Assembly: GCA_963817905.1 (NCBI GenBank)
Contig: CAWFPS010000002.1
Location: forward strand, 868,001-932,000
Length of the DNA: 64,000 nucleotides
DNA from: VRUE01 sp963817905
GTDB taxonomy: Bacteria; Actinomycetota; Thermoleophilia; Solirubrobacterales; 70-9
Reading direction: 5' to 3'
The position numbers and the translations under genes are program-made. Position 1 is the first letter of the stretch. Each line of letters begins with the position of its first letter. Under the pieces are notes generated by a model. It worked only from the letters and a program-made list of their open reading frames with translations, did no database searches and was not told where the DNA came from. Below are positions 55,343-62,766 of this stretch, one piece after another.

Positions 55343-56317
55343 ATGGGTGAAGTTTTGATCGCCGGCATGGCGGCGATGCTGATCTGCATCTTCCTCGGGC
55401 CGAAGTTCATCGAATACCTGCGGGTGCGCGAGTTCGGCCAGCACATCCGCGAGGACGGTCCCGAGGAGCACCACGCCAAGGCGGGCACGCCGACGATGGG
55501 GGGGCTGATCATCTTCGCCTCGATCTGCGTCCCCTACCTCGTCCTCTCCGACCGCGACGCGCAAAGCCTGGCGGTCTTCGGGGTGGCGATGGGATGTGCC
55601 GCGATCGGCTTCGCCGACGACTTCATCAAGATCGTCAAGCGCCGCTCGCTGGGTCTCTCGGCGCGCTGGAAGGTGCTCTTCCAGCTCTTCCTCGCGCTCG
55701 GCCTCTGGTGGGTGGCCCGCCACGAGGTCGGCCTCGAGCCGATCCTCTACTTCCGCGTCGGCGACGCCAGCGTCGACCTCGGCCCGGTCCTCTACTTCGT
55801 CCTCGTCTTCCTCGTCATCGGCGGCACCTCCAACGGGGTCAACCTCACCGACGGCCTCGACGGCCTCGCCGCCGGCTCGTGCGCGATCGTCCTGCTCGCC
55901 TACACCGCGATCGCCTTCGTCACCAACGAGCAGCAGAACCTCGCCCTGCTCTCCGCCTGCCTGGTCGGCGCTTGCATCGGCTTCCTTTGGTTCAACGCCT
56001 TCCCGGCATCCATCTTCATGGGCGACACCGGCTCGCTCGGCCTCGGCGGCGCGATCGGCGCCCTCGCGGTGATGACTCAGACCGAGGTGCTGCTGGTCAT
56101 CATCGGCGGCATCTTCGTGATCGAGGCGCTCTCGGTGGCGATCCAGGTCTTTTCCTTCAAGACCTTCCGCCGCCGCGTCCTGCTGATGGCGCCCCTGCAC
56201 CACCACTTCGAGATGATGGCCTGGTCGGAGACCAAGATCATGCTGCGCTTCTGGATCGTCGCCGCTGTTTGTTCCGGGATCGGGTTCACCTTGTACCAGC
56301 AGTCGATTGGGCGGTAG
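55343..56317 (+). CDS. mraY: Phospho-MurNAc-pentapeptide transferase MraY
   Basis: A 324-residue membrane enzyme making lipid I from UDP-MurNAc-pentapeptide and undecaprenyl phosphate. About ten spans; EEHHAKAGTPTMGGLIIFAS (signature 1), the catalytic aspartates in FADDFIKI and NLTDGLDGLAAG, and the HHH-type motif APLHHHFEMMAWSETKIMLR. ATG 55343 directly follows the murF stop. The next dcw gene, murD, is 1.4 kb away behind an insertion of other genes. Confidence 0.95.
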   Translation: MGEVLIAGMAAMLICIFLGPKFIEYLRVREFGQHIREDGPEEHHAKAGTPTMGGLIIFASICVPYLVLSDRDAQSLAVFGVAMGCAAIGFADDFIKIVKRRSLGLSARWKVLFQLFLALGLWWVARHEVGLEPILYFRVGDASVDLGPVLYFVLVFLVIGGTSNGVNLTDGLDGLAAGSCAIVLLAYTAIAFVTNEQQNLALLSACLVGACIGFLWFNAFPASIFMGDTGSLGLGGAIGALAVMTQTEVLLVIIGGIFVIEALSVAIQVFSFKTFRRRVLLMAPLHHHFEMMAWSETKIMLRFWIVAAVCSGIGFTLYQQSIGR

Positions 56318-56410
56318 GGGGTTGTATAGGCGAGCGCCCTGCGCGCCGTGGTTCGAGTGCTGGGGTGCGAACCTGCTTAGGTGGCGGCGGCGCGATCCAG
56401 GGAGCTTGGT

Positions 56411-56968
56411 TTGAAGCTCAATCCTGAATCCGATCGGTTGATTCTTCGGCGCTGGCGAGCGGAGGATTTGGAGCCGTTTGCTGCTCTGAACGCCGATCCT
56501 GAGGTCATGGAGCACTTTCCGGCGTTGCTTACGCGGCGGGAGAGCGATGAGCTGGTTGGCCGGATCGAGGCGGGGCTCGAGGCGAACGGCTTCGGGATCT
56601 GGGCGCTGGAGCTGCGCGACGGTGGGGAGTTCATCGGCTTTGCCGGTCTCAACGTGCCCAATTTCGAGGCTCCCTTCATGCCGGCGGTCGAGGTGGGGTG
56701 GAGGCTGGCCCGGCGCGCCTGGGGGCAGGGCTATGCGACCGAGGCGGGGCGGGCGGCGCTGGATTTCGGCTTCGGCCAGGTCGGCCTGACCGAGATCGTC
56801 TCGCTCACGAGTGTCGGCAACGAGCGCTCGCGTGCGGTGATGGAGCGGTTGGGCATGACCCGCGACCCGGCCGACGATTTCGACCATCCCACCGTGCCGG
56901 CCGGCCGCCCGTTGCGCCGCCACGTGCTCTACCGGATCGCCGCTTCGGGCACCATGCCCGATTACTAG
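56411..56968 (+). CDS. GNAT-family N-acetyltransferase (RimJ-type)
   Basis: A 185-residue acetyltransferase: LNPESDRLILRRWRAEDLEP start, GEFIGFAGLNVPNFEAPFMP strands, VEVGWRLARRAWGQGYATEA with the RxxxGxG/A acetyl-CoA loop, and LTSVGNERSRAVMERLGMTR. It probably acetylates a small molecule or protein N-terminus; family members close to it act on ribosomal proteins or antibiotics. TTG 56411 follows AGGGAG at 6 nt; GTG 56381 is an alternative. Placed inside the dcw cluster, convergent with vapC. Confidence 0.85.
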   Translation: MKLNPESDRLILRRWRAEDLEPFAALNADPEVMEHFPALLTRRESDELVGRIEAGLEANGFGIWALELRDGGEFIGFAGLNVPNFEAPFMPAVEVGWRLARRAWGQGYATEAGRAALDFGFGQVGLTEIVSLTSVGNERSRAVMERLGMTRDPADDFDHPTVPAGRPLRRHVLYRIAASGTMPDY

Positions 56969-57354
56969 AGATCGGCGGCTTTCACTTCGACCAGGTCCTC
57001 GACGATCTTGAAGTCCTTGACGTTGTGGGTGAGCAGGGCGGCTTCGTGGACGATCGCGGTCGCAGCGATTGCCAGATCAGCCACTCGCTTTCTCGGCTTG
57101 CCGCCGCGCGCCGCGACCGCGGCCTGAAGCCGCCCCCACTCACGCGCCACTCGATCGTCGAGCGGTAGGGGATCGGGGAAGCGGGCCTCGATCAGGCCCA
57201 TTCGGGTGGCACGGTTCGCGCGTGCGTGCTCGTCGGGTGCGACGAGGAGGCCGAAGTGCAACTCGGCGATCGAGACAGTGCTGATCGAGGATTCGATCCC
57301 CGGCCGCAGCGGCTCGTCGGCGATCAGCACTGACGTGTCGAGGACGGCGCGCAC
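56965..57354 (-). CDS. PIN-domain toxin (VapC-like)
   Basis: A 129-residue PIN RNase with D6 (MRAVLDTSVLIAD), E31 (VSIAELHFGLL), D93 (KRVADLAIAATA) and D114 (HNVKDFK). All four acids are intact. It lies 3 nt downstream of a Phd-type antitoxin and shares 4 nt with the convergent GNAT gene end. The pair sits on the minus strand inside the otherwise plus-strand cell-wall cluster. Confidence 0.88.
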   Translation of the reverse strand: MRAVLDTSVLIADEPLRPGIESSISTVSIAELHFGLLVAPDEHARANRATRMGLIEARFPDPLPLDDRVAREWGRLQAAVAARGGKPRKRVADLAIAATAIVHEAALLTHNVKDFKIVEDLVEVKAADL

Positions 57355-57357
57355 GTC

Positions 57358-57606
57358 CTACCGATCCGCCCAGGGATCCCGCAGCGCACCTCCGAAAGCC
57401 TCCAGGTCCCGCTCGAGCGCCGGGTCGGCAGGGAGCTTCCAAAGGTCGGCCAGCTGCCCGGAGTCGACCCACCGGCGAGTACGCGCAGGTCCGAGCTCGG
57501 CAACCGGTCGGCCTGACACGGTGATCGTGATCTCCTCACCCGCTTCCGCACGGCGCAGAACCTCGGCCACCTTGTTTCGCAGGTCTTTCTGTGGAATTGT
57601 CGCCAT
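57358..57606 (-). CDS. Phd/YefM-family antitoxin
   Basis: An 82-residue antitoxin: MATIPQKDLRNKVAEVLRRA, then GEEITITVSGRPVAELGPAR, the Phd strand-turn-strand with SGRPVAEL. The C-terminus (LADLWKLPADPALERDLEAF) would wrap VapC. The start at ATG 57606 lacks a ribosome site; TACCTT lies 7 nt upstream and an 8-bp palindrome overlaps it, fitting leaderless, autorepressed expression. Confidence 0.88.
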   Translation of the reverse strand: MATIPQKDLRNKVAEVLRRAEAGEEITITVSGRPVAELGPARTRRWVDSGQLADLWKLPADPALERDLEAFGGALRDPWADR

Positions 57607-57613
57607 GCAAGGC

Positions 57614-57633
57614 AAGGTAGCAGTTCTGCTACC
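57614..57633 (-). promoter_or_regulatory. Leaderless promoter and palindromic operator of the dcw-embedded antitoxin
   Basis: Minus-strand TACCTT (57619-57614) is 7 nt before the ATG. GGTAGCAG (57616-57623) and CTGCTACC (57626-57633) form a perfect 8-bp inverted repeat with a 2-nt spacer, the same design as the operator at 107-122. Confidence 0.62.
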
Positions 57634-57702
57634 GCGACTGCGGGCGTGAGCTGAGGACTGCCGCAGACAGGTTCGTAGATCGCCGAAGCGAAGATAACGC
57701 GG

Positions 57703-59070
57703 ATGAGCGCGCCGCCGCCGAAGGAGATACGGCCGCCCCTCCCTGAGGGGCCCTACCTGGTCGTCGGGATGGCCCGCTCCGGGCAGGCCGTCGCGCGGCT
57801 GCTGGCGGAGCGCGGTGGGTCGGTCGTCGGGGTCGATTCTGGAAGTCCTGCCGGGGTTGCAGGACTGCGGCAGGCCGGCGTCGAAGTCTTTTCTGATGCA
57901 GACGGAGTTGCGCTCCTCGAGGGGGTGCGGACGGTGGTCAAGAGCCCGGGGGTTCCGCGGGAGGCGCCGGTGATCGCTGCCGCGTTGGAGCGCGGCATCG
58001 ACGTGGCAGGGGAGTTGGAGGTCGCCTGGCGGGCGATGTCCAACCGCTTCGTCGCCGTGACGGGAACCAACGGCAAGACGACGACCGTCGAGCTGCTCGG
58101 GCACGTCTACCGCACGGCCGGCGAGCCGGTTGCCGTCGCGGGCAACGTGGGCACGCCGCTCTCCGCGCTCGCCGGTGAGGTCGACTCCGACGCGACCGTG
58201 GTCTGCGAGACCTCCAGCTTTCAGCTCGAAGACAGCGTCGAGTTCGCGCCGGAGTGCGCCGTCTTCCTCAACCTCGCTCCGGACCACCTCGACCGCCACG
58301 CCGGTCTCGACGCCTACCTGGCGGCCAAGCTGCGGATCTTCGCCAACCAGGGAAACGACGACGTCGCCGTCTACAACGCCGACGACCCGGCCCTGGCCGG
58401 CGTCGACCTCGGCGGCTGCGCGCGGCGGATCGCCTTCTGTCACGGTGCTGCGCCCGGTTGCGAAGTGGCGTTCGCCGAGGGGACGATCTTCTACGACGGC
58501 GAGCCGCTGCTGGCCGCCGCCGAGCTGGGCCTGTTCGGCGAGCACAACGTCGCCAACGCGATGGCCGCCGCCGCCGCGGCACTGGCGATGGGGATCGACC
58601 GAGACGCGGTGCGCGAGGGATTGCGCAGCTTCGCCGGCGTGCGGCACCGGCTCGAGCCTGTGCGTGAGCTCGGCGGGGTGCGATTTGTCAACGACTCCAA
58701 GGCGACCAACGTCGCCTCCGCGATCGTCGGCATCCGCGCCTTCGGGGGTGGCGTACACGCAATCCTCGGCGGCAGCGAGAAGGGCGAGCCCTACGAGCCC
58801 CTGCTCGGCCCGGTGCGCGAGCGTTGCAGCGCCTGCTACCTCACCGGTGCCTCGGCCGGGCGCCTAGCCGAGGCGCTGGCTCCGGCGATCGCGGCCGGCG
58901 TCGAGCTGCGCCTCTGCGAGGACCTGGAAGAAGCGGTCCGCCTCGCTGCCGCCGCTGCCCAACCCGGCGACACCGTCCTGCTCTCGCCCGCCTGCGCCAG
59001 TTTCGACGCCTTCGAGAACTTCGAGCGCCGCGGCGAGTGCTTCCGCCAGATCGTCGAGACGCTCGGGTGA
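57703..59070 (+). CDS. murD: UDP-MurNAc-L-Ala-D-Glu ligase MurD
   Basis: A 455-residue Mur ligase adding D-glutamate. N-terminal Rossmann domain (YLVVGMARSGQAVARLLAER), ATP loop AVTGTNGKTTTVELLGHV, SSFQLEDSVEFAPE, NLAPDHLDRH, and C-terminal RHRLEPVRELGGVRFVNDSK, with LSPACASFDAFENFERRG as the family's closing motif. Complete. Its promoter must lie within the 96 nt shared with the divergent antitoxin operon, since the upstream genes run the other way. Shares 4 nt with ftsW. Confidence 0.94.
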   Translation: MSAPPPKEIRPPLPEGPYLVVGMARSGQAVARLLAERGGSVVGVDSGSPAGVAGLRQAGVEVFSDADGVALLEGVRTVVKSPGVPREAPVIAAALERGIDVAGELEVAWRAMSNRFVAVTGTNGKTTTVELLGHVYRTAGEPVAVAGNVGTPLSALAGEVDSDATVVCETSSFQLEDSVEFAPECAVFLNLAPDHLDRHAGLDAYLAAKLRIFANQGNDDVAVYNADDPALAGVDLGGCARRIAFCHGAAPGCEVAFAEGTIFYDGEPLLAAAELGLFGEHNVANAMAAAAAALAMGIDRDAVREGLRSFAGVRHRLEPVRELGGVRFVNDSKATNVASAIVGIRAFGGGVHAILGGSEKGEPYEPLLGPVRERCSACYLTGASAGRLAEALAPAIAAGVELRLCEDLEEAVRLAAAAAQPGDTVLLSPACASFDAFENFERRGECFRQIVETLG

Positions 59071-60404
59071 GCGCCCGCGCCCTCACGCTCGGCCGGCTCG
59101 CGCCCGGCAAGGCGGGTAAGAAGACGAAGGGCAAGAAGAAGCGCTCGCGCGCCGCTGCCCCCTCGACCGAGTACAACCTCCTCCTCACCGCGACCCTCTG
59201 CCTGCTCGCGCTCGGCGCGGTGATGGTCTTCTCGGCCAGTTCGACCACCCAGGTGCTGAGCGACGGCAACCTCGCCAACAGCGCCTTCTACCTCAAGCGC
59301 ACGCTGATCTTCGGCGCCTTCGGCCTGCTGGTCATGCACCTGACCGCCCGCCACGGCCTGGTCGCGATCCGCCGCCTCACCCCAGCGTTGCTCGTCGCCT
59401 CGATCTTCCTCCTGCTCGTAGTTCTCCTCGCCGGCACCAGCGCCAACGGCGCCAGCCGCTGGATCGGCCCCGGCTCGCTGCAGTTCCAGCCCTCCGAGCT
59501 GGCCAAGGTGGCGCTGATCCTCTACGGTGCCGACCTGCTCGCCCGCGAACCGAAGCGGGTGCGCTCGCTGCAGGGCCTGATGCCGTTCCTGCTCGTCGTC
59601 GGCACCGCCTGCCTGCTGGTCGTCGCCGAGCCTGACCTGGGGACGACGATGGTGATCGCCTTCTCGGTCGGGGCTACCCTGATCGCCGCCGGTGCCCGCC
59701 CCACCGACCTCGGCAAGATCGCGCTCTGCCTCGGCGTTCTCGCCCTGCTGCTGACTGTGGTCGAGCCCTACCGGATGGCCCGCCTCACCGGCTTCCTGCA
59801 TCCCGGCTCCGAAGCGGCCGGGGCCGGTTTCCAGGCGGCCCAGGCGAAGATCGCGCTCGGCTCCGGCGGCATCTTCGGCGTCGGCATCGGCAACGGCGTG
59901 CAAAAGGCCTTCTACCTGCCCGAGGCCCACACCGACATGATCTCCGCGGTGATCGGCGAGGAGCTCGGCATGGTCGGCATCTTCGGCGTCGTCGGCCTCT
60001 TCTCGATGCTCGGCTACGCCGGCCTGCGCGTCGCCCAGCGGGCCCGCGACCGCTACACCAAGCTGCTCGTCGCCGGCCTCACCTCGCTGATCCTCGCCCA
60101 GGCGACGATCAACCTCTTCGCCGTGATGGGCCTGGCGCCGCTGACCGGCGTGCCGCTGCCCTTCGTCTCCTACGGCAACAGCAGCCTGCTGGCAACCCTG
60201 TTCGCGATTGGGTTGATCCTCAACGTCGCCCGCGGGGGGACCGCCAGCGCTGGCAAACTGCGCGTCGTCGAGGGTGGGCGTTCGCCCAGCCGTAAAAGGA
60301 GTGGATCGAGCCGTGGAAAAAGCGCCCAGAGTCGTAGTGGCAGCGGGGGGAACCGCCGGCCACGTCGTGCCGGCGATGGCCGTCGCCGACGAGCTTCGGG
60401 CTAG
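59067..60404 (+). CDS. ftsW: Septal peptidoglycan polymerase FtsW
   Basis: A 445-residue SEDS glycosyltransferase with about ten spans. A basic cytoplasmic N-terminus (APGKAGKKTKGKKKRSRAAA) precedes the first span; ANGASRWIGPGSLQFQPSEL and AKVALI, the EEPHTD-like LPEAHTDMISAVIGEELGMV and GVPLPFVSYGNSSLLATLFA mark the family. It polymerises lipid II during division with FtsI. A long basic tail (RKRSGSSRGKSAQSRSG) overlaps the start of murG by 92 nt. GTG 59067 overlaps the murD stop. Confidence 0.94.
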   Translation: MSARALTLGRLAPGKAGKKTKGKKKRSRAAAPSTEYNLLLTATLCLLALGAVMVFSASSTTQVLSDGNLANSAFYLKRTLIFGAFGLLVMHLTARHGLVAIRRLTPALLVASIFLLLVVLLAGTSANGASRWIGPGSLQFQPSELAKVALILYGADLLAREPKRVRSLQGLMPFLLVVGTACLLVVAEPDLGTTMVIAFSVGATLIAAGARPTDLGKIALCLGVLALLLTVVEPYRMARLTGFLHPGSEAAGAGFQAAQAKIALGSGGIFGVGIGNGVQKAFYLPEAHTDMISAVIGEELGMVGIFGVVGLFSMLGYAGLRVAQRARDRYTKLLVAGLTSLILAQATINLFAVMGLAPLTGVPLPFVSYGNSSLLATLFAIGLILNVARGGTASAGKLRVVEGGRSPSRKRSGSSRGKSAQSRSGSGGNRRPRRAGDGRRRRASG

Positions 60405-61401
60405 CGGGGCGGAGGTCTCATTTCTCGGCACGCGCGAGCGGATCGAGGCCGAGCTGGTCCCGGCAGGCGGCTATGAGATCGATCACCTCAAGGTGCGCGG
60501 GATCGACCGCCGCAACCCGCTGCGCGCGGCCGTCGCGGTCGCCGAGGCGGCCGGCGCCGTGGCGGCCGCGCGGCGCGCGCTGCGCCGCCGCGGAGCCGAT
60601 GTGGTCCTTGGCGGCGGCGGCTTCGTCGCCGGCCCAGCCGGCCTGGCCGCGGTGCTCACCCGCACGCCGCTGGTGCTGACCGAGGCCGACAGCCACCTCG
60701 GCCTCGCCAACCGGCTGCTGGCTGGGCGGGCGCGCCGCGTCTGCCTCTCCTTCCCGATCGCGGGGCGCGAGGGCGAGCCCTACCTGTTGACGGGGAGGCC
60801 GGTCCCAGCCGCGGTGCTACGCGCCGACCGGGCAGGGGCCCGGCGGCGCTTCCATATAGAGGGCGAGAAACGCTGCCTGCTGGTGATGGGCGGCAGCCAA
60901 GGCGCCCGCTCGATCAACCTGGCGGCGATCGAGGCCTTCGCCGAGGGGCGGGGCCGCGACTTCCACGTCCTCCACCTGGCCGGCCGCCGCGACTATGAGG
61001 AGCTGAAGGGGCGACTCGCACTGGCGTCCCAGGCCGAGCACTACACGCTGCTCTCCTACGAGCCGGACCTCGGTGACGTGCTCGTCGCCTGCGACCTCGT
61101 CCTTGCCCGCTCCGGCGGCTCGATCTTCGAGGTGACGGCGGCAAGCCGTCCCGCGATCCTCGTCCCCTACCCCCACGCGACCGCCGGTCACCAGAGCGCC
61201 AACGCCGGCTGGATGACGGAGGCCGGCGCGGCGGAGACGATCGAGGACTCGGTCCTGAGCGCGAGCCTGCTCGCCGAGCGGGTCACGGCACTGCTGCGGG
61301 ACAACGCCCGGCTGAGTGCGATGGCGAGCGCCTCGGCGGCGCTCGCCCGCCCCGACGCGGCACGAACGATCGCCGACCAGGTGCTGGCGGTCGCCAAATG
61401 A
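60313..61401 (+). CDS. murG: Lipid II synthase MurG
   Basis: A 362-residue GT28 glycosyltransferase moving GlcNAc to lipid I at the inner face of the membrane. GGTAGHVVPAMAVADEL (G loop 1), VLGGGGFVAGPAGLAA, MGGSQGARSINLA (G loop 3), LARSGGSIFEVTAASRPAIL and PYPHATAGHQSANAGWM are present. I start at GTG 60313 with AAAAGGAG upstream; earlier codons would only lengthen the overlap with ftsW. Its stop overlaps a 20-codon ORF in the murG-murC junction. Confidence 0.92.
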   Translation: MEKAPRVVVAAGGTAGHVVPAMAVADELRASGAEVSFLGTRERIEAELVPAGGYEIDHLKVRGIDRRNPLRAAVAVAEAAGAVAAARRALRRRGADVVLGGGGFVAGPAGLAAVLTRTPLVLTEADSHLGLANRLLAGRARRVCLSFPIAGREGEPYLLTGRPVPAAVLRADRAGARRRFHIEGEKRCLLVMGGSQGARSINLAAIEAFAEGRGRDFHVLHLAGRRDYEELKGRLALASQAEHYTLLSYEPDLGDVLVACDLVLARSGGSIFEVTAASRPAILVPYPHATAGHQSANAGWMTEAGAAETIEDSVLSASLLAERVTALLRDNARLSAMASASAALARPDAARTIADQVLAVAK

Positions 61402-61460
61402 GCCTCCGCTCTGCCTTTACCGCGCTATGCGCCGCAAACGAACAGCGGAGGCGGGCATGA
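61398..61460 (+). CDS. 20-codon bridging ORF between murG and murC
   Basis: ATG 61398 overlaps the murG stop (ATGA) and its TGA 61458-61460 overlaps the murC start (ATGA). It encodes MSLRSAFTALCAANEQRRRA. It is wholly made of a dispersed palindrome and resembles the peptide in the murC-murB gap (MTLRCSFSSPCAAK start). It may pass ribosomes from murG to murC; a function for the peptide itself is doubtful. Confidence 0.45.
   Translation: MSLRSAFTALCAANEQRRRA
61402..61452. repeat. Dispersed ~54-bp palindrome, copy B
   Basis: GCCTCCGCT (61402-61410) pairs with AGCGGAGGC (61444-61452). The inner part (CTTTACCGCGCTATGCG) aligns with copies A (24301-24355) and C (62705-62755). GGAGG in the right arm is the ribosome site of murC, 5 nt before its ATG. 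Confidence 0.72.
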
Positions 61461-62704
61461 GCGACTGGTCGCAGCGGCGGCTGCACTTCATCGGCATCGG
61501 CGGCGCCGGGATGAGCGGGCTGGCGCTGGTCTGCGCCGAGCTCGGCGCGACGGTCACCGGCAGCGACCGGGCCGACTCCTCTTATATGGAGCGCCTGCGG
61601 GCGGCCGGCCTCGAACCCGTGGTCGGGCATGACGCCGCCAACCTGCCCGACGGCGCCGAGGTGGTCGTCTCGACCGCGATCGGCGCAGGCAACCCAGAGC
61701 TGGCCCTGGCTCGCGAGCGCGGGATCGAGCCGATCCACCGCGGCGCCCTGCTCGCCGGGCTCTGCGCCGAGAAGCGGCTGATTGCCGTCGCCGGCACACA
61801 TGGCAAGACGACGACGACCGCGATGCTGGCCTGGGCGTTGCAAGCGCTCGGCGCCGATCCTGCCTTTTTCGTCGGCGGCGAGGTCCCCGGCCTCGGCCCG
61901 GGCGGCAAGGCCGCGAACGCCGGCTGGGGCAGCGGCGAGTGGGTCGTCGCCGAGGCCGATGAGAGCGACGCCAGCTTTCTCGGGCTGAAGCCGGAGATCG
62001 CCGTCATCACCAACATCGAGATGGACCACCACAGCCGCTGGGGCTCGGTGGCCGAGCTGCGAGCCGCCTTCGCCGAGTTCGCCGCCGCGGCGACGGTGGT
62101 GCACCCGGAGGACACCGATGCGGAGATCGAGCTCGGCGTGCCGGGTCATCACAACCTCCTCAACGCCCGCGCCGCGAGCGCCGCCGCGACCCGGGCCGGG
62201 TTCGACGCGGGTGCGGTGGCCACGGCCCTCGCCGGCTTCCCCGGCGTACACCGCCGGCTCGAGCTCAAGGGCGAACGCGCCGGAACCCGCATATATGACG
62301 ACTACGCCCACCACCCGACCGAGGTCCGGGCCGCCCTCTCGGCCCTGCGCGAGCTCGGTCCCGGGCGCCTGGTCGCGGTCTTCCAGCCCCACCTCTACTC
62401 GCGCACCAAGGCCTTTGCCGAGGACTTCGGCGCTGCCCTCGCTCTTGCGGACGAAGCGGTCGTGCTCGACGTCTACCCGGCCCGCGAGGAGCCGGTTGGA
62501 GAGCTGGCCGGTGTCAGCGGCCTCGACGTGGCCCGGGCCACGGTCGACCGGATGGAGGGGGGGCGAGTGCTTTGGGCGCCCACCCTGGACTCCGCCGGGC
62601 GGGCGGTTGCTCGCAGCCTGGGTGCCGGAAACGTACTGGTGACTATCGGCGCCGGCGACGTGTTCAAGGTGGGCGAGGCGCTGCTGAAAGGGTTGGCGCA
62701 ATGA
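61457..62704 (+). CDS. murC: UDP-MurNAc-L-alanine ligase MurC
   Basis: A 415-residue Mur ligase adding L-Ala to UDP-MurNAc. RRLHFIGIGGAGMSGLALVC start, ATP site AVAGTHGKTTTTAMLAWAL, EADESDASFL, NIEMDHHSRWGS, and YDDYAHHPTEVRAALSALRE near the C-terminus are the MurC markers. Slightly shorter than E. coli MurC (491). Its ribosome site lies in the right arm of a palindrome, so the hairpin could hide it unless ribosomes arrive from the bridging ORF. Confidence 0.94.
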   Translation: MSDWSQRRLHFIGIGGAGMSGLALVCAELGATVTGSDRADSSYMERLRAAGLEPVVGHDAANLPDGAEVVVSTAIGAGNPELALARERGIEPIHRGALLAGLCAEKRLIAVAGTHGKTTTTAMLAWALQALGADPAFFVGGEVPGLGPGGKAANAGWGSGEWVVAEADESDASFLGLKPEIAVITNIEMDHHSRWGSVAELRAAFAEFAAAATVVHPEDTDAEIELGVPGHHNLLNARAASAAATRAGFDAGAVATALAGFPGVHRRLELKGERAGTRIYDDYAHHPTEVRAALSALRELGPGRLVAVFQPHLYSRTKAFAEDFGAALALADEAVVLDVYPAREEPVGELAGVSGLDVARATVDRMEGGRVLWAPTLDSAGRAVARSLGAGNVLVTIGAGDVFKVGEALLKGLAQ

Positions 62705-62766
62705 CGCTCCGCTGTTCCTTCTCCTCGCCATGCGCGGCTAAAGCCCAGCGGAGCGGGTTGGGGTGA
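62701..62766 (+). CDS. 21-codon bridging ORF between murC and murB
   Basis: ATG 62701 overlaps the murC stop (ATGA) and its TGA 62764-62766 overlaps the murB start (GTGA). It encodes MTLRCSFSSPCAAKAQRSGL plus one Gly, similar to the peptide at 61398 and to the minus-strand reading of copy A. Likely role: translational coupling across the inserted palindrome. Confidence 0.45.
   Translation: MTLRCSFSSPCAAKAQRSGLG
62705..62755. repeat. Dispersed ~54-bp palindrome, copy C
   Basis: CGCTCCGCTG (62705-62714) pairs with CAGCGGAGCG (62746-62755). It matches the reverse strand of copy A at roughly four positions in five. GGAG in the right arm is 9 nt or so before the murB GTG. Confidence 0.78.

Noticed and set aside
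56341..56400. GGTTCGAGTGC near 56350 as a tRNA T-arm
   Set aside because: No acceptor stem, anticodon arm or D arm at the required distances; I found no tRNA in the window.
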